Shown here: positions 7,947 through 15,893 of the stretch, one piece after another
How positions within the stretch are numbered: position 1 is the first letter of the stretch
How the letters are laid out: every line of letters begins with the position of its first letter
Assembly: GCF_000239695.1 (NCBI RefSeq)
Contig: NZ_JH470338.1
Location: 647,958-711,957, forward strand
Source of the DNA: Actinomyces graevenitzii C83
GTDB lineage: Bacteria; Actinomycetota; Actinomycetes; Actinomycetales; Actinomycetaceae
DNA length: 64,000 nt
Direction: 5' to 3'
Translations under genes and position numbers: made by a program
The notes under the pieces: model-generated
Database searches by the model: none
Told to the model about the DNA's origin: nothing
What the model saw: the letters and a program-made list of their open reading frames with translations, nothing else

Positions 7947-9284
7947 CTAGAGCACCATGGCCGCCACCCAGCCGCTGGCCAGCAAGGGCAGGTTGAAGTG
8001 CAAGAAGGTGGGGATCACCGAGTCACGGATGTGATCGTGCTGGCCGTCGGCGTTAAGACCAGCGGTGGGCCCTAGCGTGGAGTCAGAGGCGGGCGAGCCG
8101 GCGTCGCCCAGTGCCCCAGCCGTACCAATAATGGCTACTGTGGCCGCCGGGCTGAACCCCAAAGACATGCACAGGGGCACATAAATGGTGGTAATGATAG
8201 GCAAAGTAGAGAAGCTAGAGCCAATCCCCATGGTCACAATCAACCCCACCACCAGCATGGCTAGCGCCGCCAGGGCCTTATTGGCGCCAAAGAGCGCGGC
8301 GGAGGTTTTCACTAGGCTCTGCACGTCTCCGGTGGCGCTCATCACGGCGGCAAAGCCTTGGGCGGTGATCATGATGAAACCAATCATCGCCATCATTTTC
8401 ATGCCCTGGGTAAACACGTCGTCGGCCTGACGCCAATTAACCGCCCCGGTGATCATGAAAATCGACAGGCCCACCAGGGAACCCACCAGCAGCGAGTCAG
8501 CTTCCGACTCCAGCGAAAGCATCACCACCTGCACGGCGAAGGTGGCCACAATAGCGATCAGGGAAACAATCACCTTGTAGCGGCTCACCTGCTCCACGGC
8601 CACAATCGATACCGGCTGGTCCGCATATTCGCGCGGCTTACGGTAGGAGAAAAACACGGCGATCAGCAGCCCGGCCACCATTCCCAGGGCCGGAATGGTC
8701 ATCACGTGCATGACGTTGATGCCGTCTACTTTCATGCCTGCACTTTTAATGTTTGCCAGCAAAATATTGTTCAGGAAGATCGAGCCGAAACCCACCGGGA
8801 TCCACATGTAGGTGGTCACCAGCCCGAAAGTCAGCACGCAGGCAACTAGGCGCCGGTCAATACGCAGCTTGTTCATTACGGTCAGCAAAGGCGGGATGAT
8901 CAGCGGAATGAAGGCGATGTGCACCGGGATCAGGTTCTGGCTCATCACCGACATGGCTAAAATTCCCGCCAGCATCAGCCATTTAGCCCCAAAGGCCGCT
9001 TTGGCATTATTTTCTTTGCCGACGGCGGCCGTAATTTTTTGCGCTAATAGTTCCGGCAGTCCGCTGTTGGCCACAGCCATGGCGAAAGCGCCCAGCAAGG
9101 CATAGCTCAGGGCGATTTTGGCTCCCCCTGCCAGCCCGGTTTGGAAGGCCACCATGGTCTTATCAAGGCCAATGCCTGAGATTAAACCGCCCACTACCGA
9201 ACCTATGAACAGCGCTAGCACCACATGCACTCGCAGGGCAGCGAGTACAAGCATTACTATGACAGCGATAAGTACGGCGTTCAT
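7947..9284 (-). CDS. Na+/H+ antiporter family membrane protein (YuiF/COG2056 type)
   Basis: A 445-residue protein with about 11-12 hydrophobic segments and almost no soluble parts. Segments such as SQNLIPVHIAFIPLIIPPLL and LGDAGSPASDSTLGPTAGLN match the COG2056 family, annotated as Na+/H+ antiporters and distantly related to NhaC; some members may carry organic solutes instead. The ATG at 9284 follows TATATT by 7 nt with no Shine-Dalgarno site, suggesting a leaderless message. It stands alone between the island and rpsA, with hairpins on both sides. Confidence 0.8.
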   Translation of the reverse strand: MNAVLIAVIVMLVLAALRVHVVLALFIGSVVGGLISGIGLDKTMVAFQTGLAGGAKIALSYALLGAFAMAVANSGLPELLAQKITAAVGKENNAKAAFGAKWLMLAGILAMSVMSQNLIPVHIAFIPLIIPPLLTVMNKLRIDRRLVACVLTFGLVTTYMWIPVGFGSIFLNNILLANIKSAGMKVDGINVMHVMTIPALGMVAGLLIAVFFSYRKPREYADQPVSIVAVEQVSRYKVIVSLIAIVATFAVQVVMLSLESEADSLLVGSLVGLSIFMITGAVNWRQADDVFTQGMKMMAMIGFIMITAQGFAAVMSATGDVQSLVKTSAALFGANKALAALAMLVVGLIVTMGIGSSFSTLPIITTIYVPLCMSLGFSPAATVAIIGTAGALGDAGSPASDSTLGPTAGLNADGQHDHIRDSVIPTFLHFNLPLLASGWVAAMVL

Positions 9285-9291
9285 GAAGGGG

Positions 9292-9297
9292 AATATA
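9292..9297 (-). promoter_or_regulatory. -10 element for leaderless antiporter mRNA
   Basis: TATATT ends 7 nt before the ATG at 9284 and there is no ribosome site in the gap. Confidence 0.55.
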
Positions 9298-9886
9298 AAT
9301 GGCCCCTAGCTCGCTGGGCAAGGCTTGTCTCACTAGACAATCATATTTGGCGGGCGCACACGGTAGATTCGAAGGCGCGTCTGCTGGCGCCAGAGCAACC
9401 AGACTCACAAGCCGAAGTGGCCCGCGCGGCAAGTTTCAGGGCAGCCGCTAAGTGGCGACCTTGCGAGCAAGTGTGCAGCTACAGGCGGCACCTATCCAGA
9501 TAGCATTCCGCCGAGGACAGCTGGCGCCCCTCATAGTTGCACTGGGTTTGGCCGGTAGGGCGTAAACAAACACGCGCGCTAACCCACGCAAATACACGTC
9601 ACACAGATTTCACTAACTGCGAACAGTATCGCAATCCAATTTTCTTCTGTAAGCTGGCACCTACCTGTGAATACTTCAAGAAACCTGGCCAGCGCAGGTT
9701 TTGCTAACACAGTGTTAGCTACGTCATTTTTAGTGGCAATTATCGCAGCTGTCACGCACTTGAGACTAGCGCTACAAACCAAGTAAAATCCGGCTGTCAG
9801 TGTATTTAGGGCTTAGCCCTAGATTCACTGTCAGGTGGAGCCTAGCCAAGACTTCTTAGCTAAGCAAAGCCAAAAGGTGATGACAA

Positions 9887-9922
9887 GGTTTGGGCTGGAG
9901 CCTATTGGTTCCAGCCCAAACC
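9887..9922. terminator. hairpin, 13-bp arms
   Basis: The arms GGTTTGGGCTGGA and TCCAGCCCAAACC face each other across a 10-nt loop. No T-run follows, so it may be a backup terminator or an RNA structure rather than a classical terminator. Confidence 0.4.
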
Positions 9923-9969
9923 CTCACCAGGCCTTATGCGCACTTAAAGGCTAATTGCATCGCTTATAT

Positions 9970-10009
9970 AAACGGGTGCCCCTACCAGTTTTGGTAGGGG
10001 CACCCGTTT
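9970..10009 (-). terminator. rho-independent terminator of rpsA
   Basis: Perfect 18-bp arms with a 4-nt loop (AAACGGGTGCCCCTACCA and its complement), 20 nt past the rpsA stop. Confidence 0.85.
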
Positions 10010-10028
10010 GTTAGCTAAGTGTTAGCAA

Positions 10029-11492
10029 TCAGTTGTTGCCGGTCAGCTTCTCGCGCAGAGCAGCTAGAGCCTCGTCAGAAGCGAGGGTACCAGCGGCCTC
10101 AGCGGGAGCCGAGGAGTAGGAGCTGGCGGGAGCCGGAGCGGCAGCAGCCTGCTCGACGTCCTCTTCCAGAGCCTTGGCAACCTGGGCCTTGTGGGCTTCC
10201 CAGCGGGCGTGAGCAGCAGCGTACTGTGCTTCCCAAGCCTCGCGCTGAGCCTCGTAGCCTTCGAGCCACTCGTTGGTCTCGGGGTCGAAGCCCTCGGGGT
10301 ACTTGTAGTTGCCGTTCTCGTCGTACTCGGCAGCCATACCGTACAGCGAAGGATCGAAGTCCTCGGAGTTGGGGTCTACACCCTCGTTGGCCTGCTTGAG
10401 CGACAGGGAGATGCGGCGACGGTCCAGGTCGATGTCGATGACCTTGACGAATACCTCGTCACCGACCTTGGCAACCTGCTCGGGCACCTCGACGTGGCGC
10501 TGGGCCAGCTCGGAGATGTGAACCAGACCCTCGATACCGTCCTCGACGCGTACGAACGCACCGAAGGGAACCAGCTTGGTGACCTTACCGGGCACAACCT
10601 GGCCGATAGCGTGGGCGCGGGCGAAGGCCTGCCACGGGTCTTCCTGGGTAGCCTTGAGGGACAGGGAGACACGCTCGCGGTCGAAGTCCACATCCAGGAC
10701 CTCGACGGTGACTTCCTGGCCAACCTCGACAACCTCGGACGGGTGGTCGATGTGCTTCCAGGACAGCTCGGAGACGTGAACCAGACCGTCTACGCCACCC
10801 AGGTCCACGAAGGCACCGAAGTTGACGATGGAGGAAACCACACCGCTGCGAACCTGGCCCTTCTGGAGGGTCTGCAGGAAGTTGGTGCGTACCTCGGACT
10901 GGGTCTGCTCCAGCCAAGCGCGGCGGGAAAGGACCACGTTGTTGCGGTTCTTGTCCAGCTCGATGATCTTGGCCTCTAGCTCGCGGCCAACGTAGGGCTG
11001 AAGGTCGCGTACGCGACGCATTTCAACCAGGGAAGCGGGTAGGAAGCCGCGCAGACCGATGTCGAGGATGAGACCACCCTTAACGACCTCGATAACGCTA
11101 CCGGTGACAACACCGTCTTCTTCCTTGATCTTTTCGATCTGACCCCAAGCGCGCTCGTACTGTGCACGCTTCTTGGATAGCAGCAGACGGCCTTCCTTGT
11201 CCTCCTTCTGGAGAACCAGGGCCTCGATCTCGTCACCAACAGCAACGATCTCTTCGGGGTCTACGTCATGCTTAATGGACAGCTCGCGAGAGAGGATAAC
11301 GCCCTCAGTCTTGTAGCCGATGTCGAGGAGGACCTCGTCGCGGTCAACCTTAACGACGGTGCCCTCAACGATGTCGCCATCGTCGAAGTACTTGATGGTT
11401 TCGTCGACGGCTGCGAGTAGTTCCTCGGTAGAGCCGATGTCGTTGACGGCGACCTCGTTGTTGGTCGGCTCGTTGGGCGTAGTGGTGGTCAT
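10029..11492 (-). CDS. rpsA: 30S ribosomal protein S1
   Basis: RNA-binding ribosomal protein that helps load mRNA on the 30S subunit. Four S1 domains are visible, each with the G-x-V and F-G-A-F-V-type strands (for example VNFGAFVDLGGVDGLVHVSE and LVPFGAFVRVEDGIEGLVHI), then an Ala-rich tail from about residue 440. The 487-aa length fits actinobacterial S1, shorter than the six-domain E. coli form. The ATG at 11492 follows CGGAGC at a usable distance. Codon choice is strongly biased (C-ending), as expected for a highly expressed gene. Confidence 0.95.
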   Translation of the reverse strand: MTTTTPNEPTNNEVAVNDIGSTEELLAAVDETIKYFDDGDIVEGTVVKVDRDEVLLDIGYKTEGVILSRELSIKHDVDPEEIVAVGDEIEALVLQKEDKEGRLLLSKKRAQYERAWGQIEKIKEEDGVVTGSVIEVVKGGLILDIGLRGFLPASLVEMRRVRDLQPYVGRELEAKIIELDKNRNNVVLSRRAWLEQTQSEVRTNFLQTLQKGQVRSGVVSSIVNFGAFVDLGGVDGLVHVSELSWKHIDHPSEVVEVGQEVTVEVLDVDFDRERVSLSLKATQEDPWQAFARAHAIGQVVPGKVTKLVPFGAFVRVEDGIEGLVHISELAQRHVEVPEQVAKVGDEVFVKVIDIDLDRRRISLSLKQANEGVDPNSEDFDPSLYGMAAEYDENGNYKYPEGFDPETNEWLEGYEAQREAWEAQYAAAHARWEAHKAQVAKALEEDVEQAAAAPAPASSYSSAPAEAAGTLASDEALAALREKLTGNN

Positions 11493-11609
11493 TTAGAAGT
11501 TGCTCCGAATACGGAAAAGTAGTTGCGGACGAACATGCCTGCCCCGCATACGGTCAACTAGGTCCGTCCCAGTTAGCCGCTGCACATTGTTAAATGCTTA
11601 ATCTGTTTA

Positions 11610-11629
11610 CACAGATTAGGGGCATACGC
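11610..11629. promoter_or_regulatory. small hairpin in the rpsA upstream region
   Basis: A 7-bp inverted repeat (TAATCTG / CAGATTA) around a 6-nt loop lies about 120 nt upstream of rpsA, between it and polA. It could affect the rpsA leader; no function can be assigned. Confidence 0.3.
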
Positions 11630-11718
11630 TGCTCACCTTATCAGTTAGACAGGCATAAATAACAGGGTATTAACAACAGCTAGTAATTATCTTCTGGTGT
11701 TATCTATCACTTTTATAA

Positions 11719-14394
11719 CTAGTGGGCGGCGTCGCGCCAGGTTTTACCCAACCCCACGCCAACTTCTAGTTTGACGCTGAGGCTGGCAGCGCTTTCCATT
11801 TGCTGGCGCACTAGCTGCTGCACCGTCTCAGCTTCACCTGGGGCGATTTCCAGCACGAGTTCGTCATGCACCTGCAGCAGGATGCGGCTAGCTAGGCCCT
11901 GCTCGCGTAGGGCGGCCTCCACATTTAGCATGGCTTGCTTGATGATGTCGGCGGCAGTGCCCTGGATGGGGGCGTTGAGGGCGGCGCGTTCAGCAGCCTC
12001 GCGGGTGGCGTAGTTGTCGCTGTTTAGTCCGGGTAGATAACGACGGCGCCCGGCCATGGTTTGGGTGTAGCCCAAGGTGCGGGCCTGCTTAACTACACCG
12101 GTTAGGTACTCTTGCACTCCCCCAAAGCGCGCAAAGTAGGCTTTGCGCAGGCTGGCTGCTTCTTCACGAGAAATACCTAGCTGGCGTGAAAGCCCAAAGG
12201 TGGACAGGCCATAGGCCAGGCCGTAGCTCATGGCTTTAATGTGGCTGCGCTGCTGGGAGGTGACCTCAGCGGGGTCAATGCCATGCACCAGGGCGGCCAC
12301 ATAGCGGTGTAGGTCCTCGCCGCTAGCAAAAGCGTCAATTAGGCCCTGATCTTTAGACAGGTGGGCCATGATGCGCATTTCGATTTGCGAGTAGTCCGCC
12401 GTCATTAGGGCTTCATAGCCCTCCCCGGGCACAAACGCCCCGCGAATACGCATGCCTTCTTCAGAGCGGGCCGGAATGTTTTGCATATTGGGCTCGGTGC
12501 TAGATAGGCGCCCGGTGGTGGTTACGGTCTGCTGGAAAACAGTGTGGATGCGCCCGTCGTCGCGAGTGGTTTTACGTAGCGTCTCTACCATTTGGCGCAG
12601 CTTAATGGCGTCGCGGTGTTCTAGCAGGTAGCCCAGGAAGGGGTGAGCGGTTTTAAGGTAGAGCTCTTCTAGAGCCTCAGCGTTAGTGGTGTAACCAGTT
12701 TTGGTTTTACGAGTCTTGGGCATATCTAGTTCTTCAAACAGCGCCACCTGCAGCTGCTTGGGGCTAGATAGGTTGATGGTGTGGCCCAGGGCGTCGTAGG
12801 CGTTTTGGGCGGCGTGGGTTACGCGCGAGTCCAGCTCGCCTAGCAGCTGTTCTAGGTAGTCCATGTCGACGCCGATGCCGGCGTTTTCCATATGCGCTAG
12901 GGTGAGCGAAACCGGCAGCTCCAACTGGCTTAGTAGCTGCAAAGAATCGGTTTTTTCTAGCTGCCCGGTAAGTACCGGCACCAGGGCGTGGGTTAGGGCT
13001 GCGTCGTCGACGCTAGCTTCCTCCTGCCCCAGGCCATCTAAATCAAGCAGGGTTTGCTCTGCCTGCCCGGTGGGTTCTTGATCGATTCCTAGCCAGCGCT
13101 GGGACAGATCGGCCACGCTGTAACCACGCTGATCGGGGCGGGCAATATAGCCGGCTAGGGCGGCGTCGAAACTGACTGAGTTTAGCTCCAAGCCCCGCCC
13201 ATGCAGGGCGTGCCAGGTGGATTTATAGTCGGTTACGTATTTTTCCTGGCTGCCGGCCAGATACTGGGCTAGCGTCTGCTCGTCGGCAGGGCTAATGGTG
13301 GTCAGGTCAATGTTTAGGCTTTGGGTGCCGTCGCTGAGAATCAGGGTGTCGGCGTCGCCCATAGACGGGGTGAAGCAGCCGGTAACCGCCAGGGCCAAAG
13401 GATGGCTAGCACCTTGTAGCCACTTTTCTAGCCCGCCCGCTAGGCCGGCCAGGTGTAGCTGCTTAGCTTCCACTTTGGCTAGCTGTTCTATTTCCGCCAG
13501 CGGCATTTGGGTATCGAAGTTTAGCTGAGCTAGGGCCTTGTCGCGCAGGGACACGAACTGCATTTGGTCCATGAAGGAAATGAACTCGTGGCGGTTGCCA
13601 CCAGTTAGTTTCAGGTCGCTTAGCTGTACATCTAGCTCTAGGTCGGTTAGCAGGCGGTTTAGCTTGCGGTTGCGTTTAACGTCATCAAGGTGATCACGCA
13701 GCGACTGACCTACCTTGCCCTTAATTTCATCCACATGGGCGTAGATGCCCTCTAGGCTCTCGTAGCGGTTTAGCCATTTAGCTGCGGTTTTGGGCCCCAC
13801 CCCGGGCACGCCGGGCAGATTGTCGCTGTCCTCCCCCACCAGCGCCGCCAGCTGGGGGTATTGGGCGGGGGTGACGCCGTAGCGGGCGAACACTTCCTGG
13901 GGGGTCATGCGCCGCGACACGCTCACCCCACGCACCGGGTAGAGCACGGTGGAGTGGTCTGTGACCATCTGGAAGGAGTCGCGGTCGCCTGAGGAGATAA
14001 GGACTTCGTAGCCTTGTTCTAGGCCTTGGCTGGTGAGCGTGGCCAAAATGTCGTCGGCTTCAAAGTCGGGTTTGCTTAGGCAAGTTACGTTTAGCGTGCC
14101 CAGCAGCTGGCGGATCAGCTCTACTTGGCCAATGAAAGCTTCAGGGGTTTTGTCGCGGGTGCCCTTGTATTCGGGATATTCGCGGGTGCGGAAGGTGCCG
14201 CCGGGTAGGTCGAAGGCTACGGCCACGTGGCTGGGCTGCTCAGCTTCAAGTAGCCCCAGGAACATGCTTAAAAAGCCGTGGACGGCGTTGGTGTGTTGAC
14301 CCGCGCCGTTGACGAAATTTTCCGCCGGTAGGGCGTAGAAGGCTCGAAATGCCATTGAATGGCCGTCAATTAGCAGCAGGCGTTTGTTATCCAC
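11719..14394 (-). CDS. polA: DNA polymerase I
   Basis: Repair polymerase that removes RNA primers and fills gaps. The N-terminal 5'-3' exonuclease domain has LLLIDGHSMAFRAFYALP, EADDILATL and SSGDRDSFQMV. The C-terminal polymerase carries motif A DYSQIEMRIMAHLS, motif B and motif C QVHDELVLE. The middle (about 320-500) resembles the proofreading domain fold but lacks its metal-binding acidic motifs, as usual in actinobacteria. The GTG at 14394 follows TAGCCT by 6 nt. It lies divergently from the thioesterase gene and upstream of rpsA on the same strand. Length of 891 aa is normal. Confidence 0.96.
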   Translation of the reverse strand: MDNKRLLLIDGHSMAFRAFYALPAENFVNGAGQHTNAVHGFLSMFLGLLEAEQPSHVAVAFDLPGGTFRTREYPEYKGTRDKTPEAFIGQVELIRQLLGTLNVTCLSKPDFEADDILATLTSQGLEQGYEVLISSGDRDSFQMVTDHSTVLYPVRGVSVSRRMTPQEVFARYGVTPAQYPQLAALVGEDSDNLPGVPGVGPKTAAKWLNRYESLEGIYAHVDEIKGKVGQSLRDHLDDVKRNRKLNRLLTDLELDVQLSDLKLTGGNRHEFISFMDQMQFVSLRDKALAQLNFDTQMPLAEIEQLAKVEAKQLHLAGLAGGLEKWLQGASHPLALAVTGCFTPSMGDADTLILSDGTQSLNIDLTTISPADEQTLAQYLAGSQEKYVTDYKSTWHALHGRGLELNSVSFDAALAGYIARPDQRGYSVADLSQRWLGIDQEPTGQAEQTLLDLDGLGQEEASVDDAALTHALVPVLTGQLEKTDSLQLLSQLELPVSLTLAHMENAGIGVDMDYLEQLLGELDSRVTHAAQNAYDALGHTINLSSPKQLQVALFEELDMPKTRKTKTGYTTNAEALEELYLKTAHPFLGYLLEHRDAIKLRQMVETLRKTTRDDGRIHTVFQQTVTTTGRLSSTEPNMQNIPARSEEGMRIRGAFVPGEGYEALMTADYSQIEMRIMAHLSKDQGLIDAFASGEDLHRYVAALVHGIDPAEVTSQQRSHIKAMSYGLAYGLSTFGLSRQLGISREEAASLRKAYFARFGGVQEYLTGVVKQARTLGYTQTMAGRRRYLPGLNSDNYATREAAERAALNAPIQGTAADIIKQAMLNVEAALREQGLASRILLQVHDELVLEIAPGEAETVQQLVRQQMESAASLSVKLEVGVGLGKTWRDAAH

Positions 14395-14400
14395 TGTTTA

Positions 14401-14406
14401 AGGCTA
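14401..14406 (-). promoter_or_regulatory. -10 element for leaderless polA mRNA
   Basis: TAGCCT lies 6 nt before the GTG start of polA; no Shine-Dalgarno sequence is present. Confidence 0.45.
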
Positions 14407-14441
14407 GCGGTTTTTGGCTTTGCCGTGTCAGTCTTTAAGGC

Positions 14442-14837
14442 ATGAGTGATCCCACGCAGGGCCTGATTGCTAGCGAGTCGGGCACATTAATGGAAACTTT
14501 AGCGATGCAAGTTGAGCGCCGTGACGCCCAGTGCACAATCGTGTCTATGCCGGTTGAGGGTGCGTTGCAGGTGGTGGGGATTTTGCATGGCGGGGCTAGT
14601 GCGGCGCTGATTGAAACTGCCGCCTCGGTAGCTGCTCGCGAGGCCGCGCCCGAAGGAAAGGTGGCGGTGGGCACTGAACTGAACGTTTCGCATTTGCGTG
14701 CGGTTAGGAGCGGGCGGGTGCGCGCCACGGCCACGCCCCTGCATTTGGGGCGGCGCACCGGGGCCTATCAGGTTCATGTTCACGACGACGCCGGACGCCT
14801 CACTGCGCACGGCACGTTGCGGGTGCTGTTTTCTTAG
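14442..14837 (+). CDS. PaaI-family hot-dog thioesterase
   Basis: A 131-residue hot-dog protein with the helix and strand pattern HGGASAALIETAASVAARE followed by VGTELNVSHLRAVRSGRVRA and a closing strand HGTLRVLF. This is the architecture of PaaI/YbdB acyl-CoA thioesterases; the substrate cannot be told. Actinobacterial relatives include a putative 1,4-dihydroxy-2-naphthoyl-CoA hydrolase. It diverges from polA and is separated from pdtaR by a hairpin. Confidence 0.8.
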   Translation: MSDPTQGLIASESGTLMETLAMQVERRDAQCTIVSMPVEGALQVVGILHGGASAALIETAASVAAREAAPEGKVAVGTELNVSHLRAVRSGRVRATATPLHLGRRTGAYQVHVHDDAGRLTAHGTLRVLFS

Positions 14838-14880
14838 ACATTCTTAAAGGGAAAGCTGTTTTAGCGCCGCTAAAACCATT

Positions 14881-14905
14881 GTGGGCAGGCCTAGGGCCTG
14901 CCCAC
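14881..14905 (+). terminator. hairpin between thioesterase and pdtaR genes
   Basis: 11-bp arms GTGGGCAGGCC / GGCCTGCCCAC with a 3-nt loop followed by GTTTAT. It sits between convergent genes and may serve both. Confidence 0.65.
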
Positions 14906-14959
14906 GTTTATGAGTGTGTAGTGTTAAAGCCACTGCCTTGCGGTAGAGGCGTTAGGGGT

Positions 14960-15565
14960 CTACTTCTTTTTGGCGCCACCAACCTGCTCGATTACGGCGT
15001 CGGCTACCTCACGCATGGTGAGGCGACGGTTCATGGAGGTCTTTTGTAGCCAGCGGAAAGCTTCAGGCTCGCTTAGGTTCATCTGCTCTTGGAGCAGGCC
15101 CTTGGCGCGGTCAACGCGCTTGCGGGTCTCGAAACGCTCCTGCATGTCCTCTAGCTCGTTTTCTAGAGAGACAATCTCTTCGAAACGGCTATAAGCCACT
15201 TCAATGGCCGGCAGTAGGTCTGCCGGGGTGAAGGGCTTGGTTAGGTAGGCCATGGCTCCCGCATCTGCTGCACGACGTGCAAGTTCTAGTTGAGAGAAAG
15301 CGGTGAGCATAACCACTGCACAGGAGTGCTCTTTGATGATGGTTTCTGCGGCGGTGATCCCGTCCATAACCGGCATCTTTACATCGAGGATGCACAGGTC
15401 TGGCTTGAGTTCCTCCACGAGTCGAATTGCTTCTTCACCGTTGGAGGCTTCTCCAACAACGTCATAGCCCGCTTCGGTGAGGATTTCGACAATATCAAGT
15501 CTGATCAAGGCTTCGTCTTCAGCGACGAGGACCCTACGTGATGACATCAATGGCTCTGCACTCAT
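14960..15565 (-). CDS. pdtaR: response regulator with ANTAR RNA-binding domain (PdtaR-like)
   Basis: Transcription antitermination regulator. An N-terminal receiver (about 8-130) has acidic pair EDE, phospho-acceptor D in CILDVKMPVMDG, and lysine in YLTKPF. A coiled-coil linker is followed by an ANTAR domain (about 140-200) with KGLLQEQMNLSEPEAFRWLQ. It matches M. tuberculosis Rv1626 in size and order. Its partner kinase PdtaS is not in this window. The ATG at 15565 follows TATACT by exactly 7 nt, so the mRNA is probably leaderless. Neighbours: tRNA-Leu upstream, as in several actinobacteria. Confidence 0.92.
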   Translation of the reverse strand: MSAEPLMSSRRVLVAEDEALIRLDIVEILTEAGYDVVGEASNGEEAIRLVEELKPDLCILDVKMPVMDGITAAETIIKEHSCAVVMLTAFSQLELARRAADAGAMAYLTKPFTPADLLPAIEVAYSRFEEIVSLENELEDMQERFETRKRVDRAKGLLQEQMNLSEPEAFRWLQKTSMNRRLTMREVADAVIEQVGGAKKK

Positions 15566-15572
15566 GTTTGGT

Positions 15573-15578
15573 AGTATA
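15573..15578 (-). promoter_or_regulatory. -10 element for leaderless pdtaR mRNA
   Basis: TATACT ends 7 nt before the ATG at 15565, with no ribosome site between. Confidence 0.65.
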
Positions 15579-15623
15579 GTGGAACAGGTGCTTGAAAATC
15601 TGGGTTACACTAGATGACGCACA

Positions 15624-15696
15624 GCCCCTCTAGCCCAACGGTAGAGGCAATCGACTCAAAATCGATCCAGTGTGGGTTCGAATCCCACGGGGGGCA
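15624..15696 (+). tRNA. tRNA-Leu (anticodon CAA)
   Basis: A 73-nt cloverleaf: acceptor arms 15624-15630 and 15689-15695 with A73, a D-arm with GG in the loop, anticodon stem ATCGA/TCGAT around loop CTCAAAA (anticodon CAA, reading UUG), a 5-nt variable loop, and T-arm GTGGG-TTCGAAT-CCCAC. CCA is not encoded. The short variable loop is unusual for leucine tRNA, which normally has a long arm; the discriminator A73 fits leucine. Confidence 0.9.
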
Positions 15697-15843
15697 CTTA
15701 GTTTTTGAATTGTTTGTGCAGGTCAAAGCCGATTTGCAGAACATAAATCCACCCCTCTAAATACCTAGGCTTAATAGGTTTTAACGACACCACAAATACC
15801 AGTGATTAGAGTCACATTAAGTTGTTGACTTCCTGAACAGCCA

Positions 15844-15871
15844 AAAGGCCCCGGCTAACGCCGGGGCCTTT
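15844..15871 (-). terminator. rho-independent terminator of pyk
   Basis: 12-bp arms AAAGGCCCCGGC / GCCGGGGCCTTT with a 4-nt loop and TTTT on the minus strand, 22 nt past the pyk stop. Confidence 0.85.
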
Positions 15872-15893
15872 CAGTTTGATTTAGCTAACAAAA

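Larger units (their letters stand above)
9298..10028. other. gene-free stretch with two hairpins
   Basis: About 730 bp between two minus-strand genes. I see no convincing coding frame; a 67-codon minus frame near 9579-9782 has no ribosome site or family resemblance. The right end holds two hairpins listed separately. The left half is mixed in composition and could hold upstream regulatory sequence for the antiporter gene. Confidence 0.5.

Noticed and set aside
9579..9782. 67-codon minus-strand frame in the gap before rpsA
   Set aside because: No ribosome site, no -10 at leaderless distance and no recognisable protein.
10191..10979. 262-codon plus-strand frame opposite rpsA
   Set aside because: It mirrors the codon bias of rpsA; no independent start signal or domain.
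15624..15696. Prophage or island insertion at the tRNA-Leu gene
   Set aside because: No integrase, no repeat of the tRNA 3' end and normal housekeeping genes on both sides.
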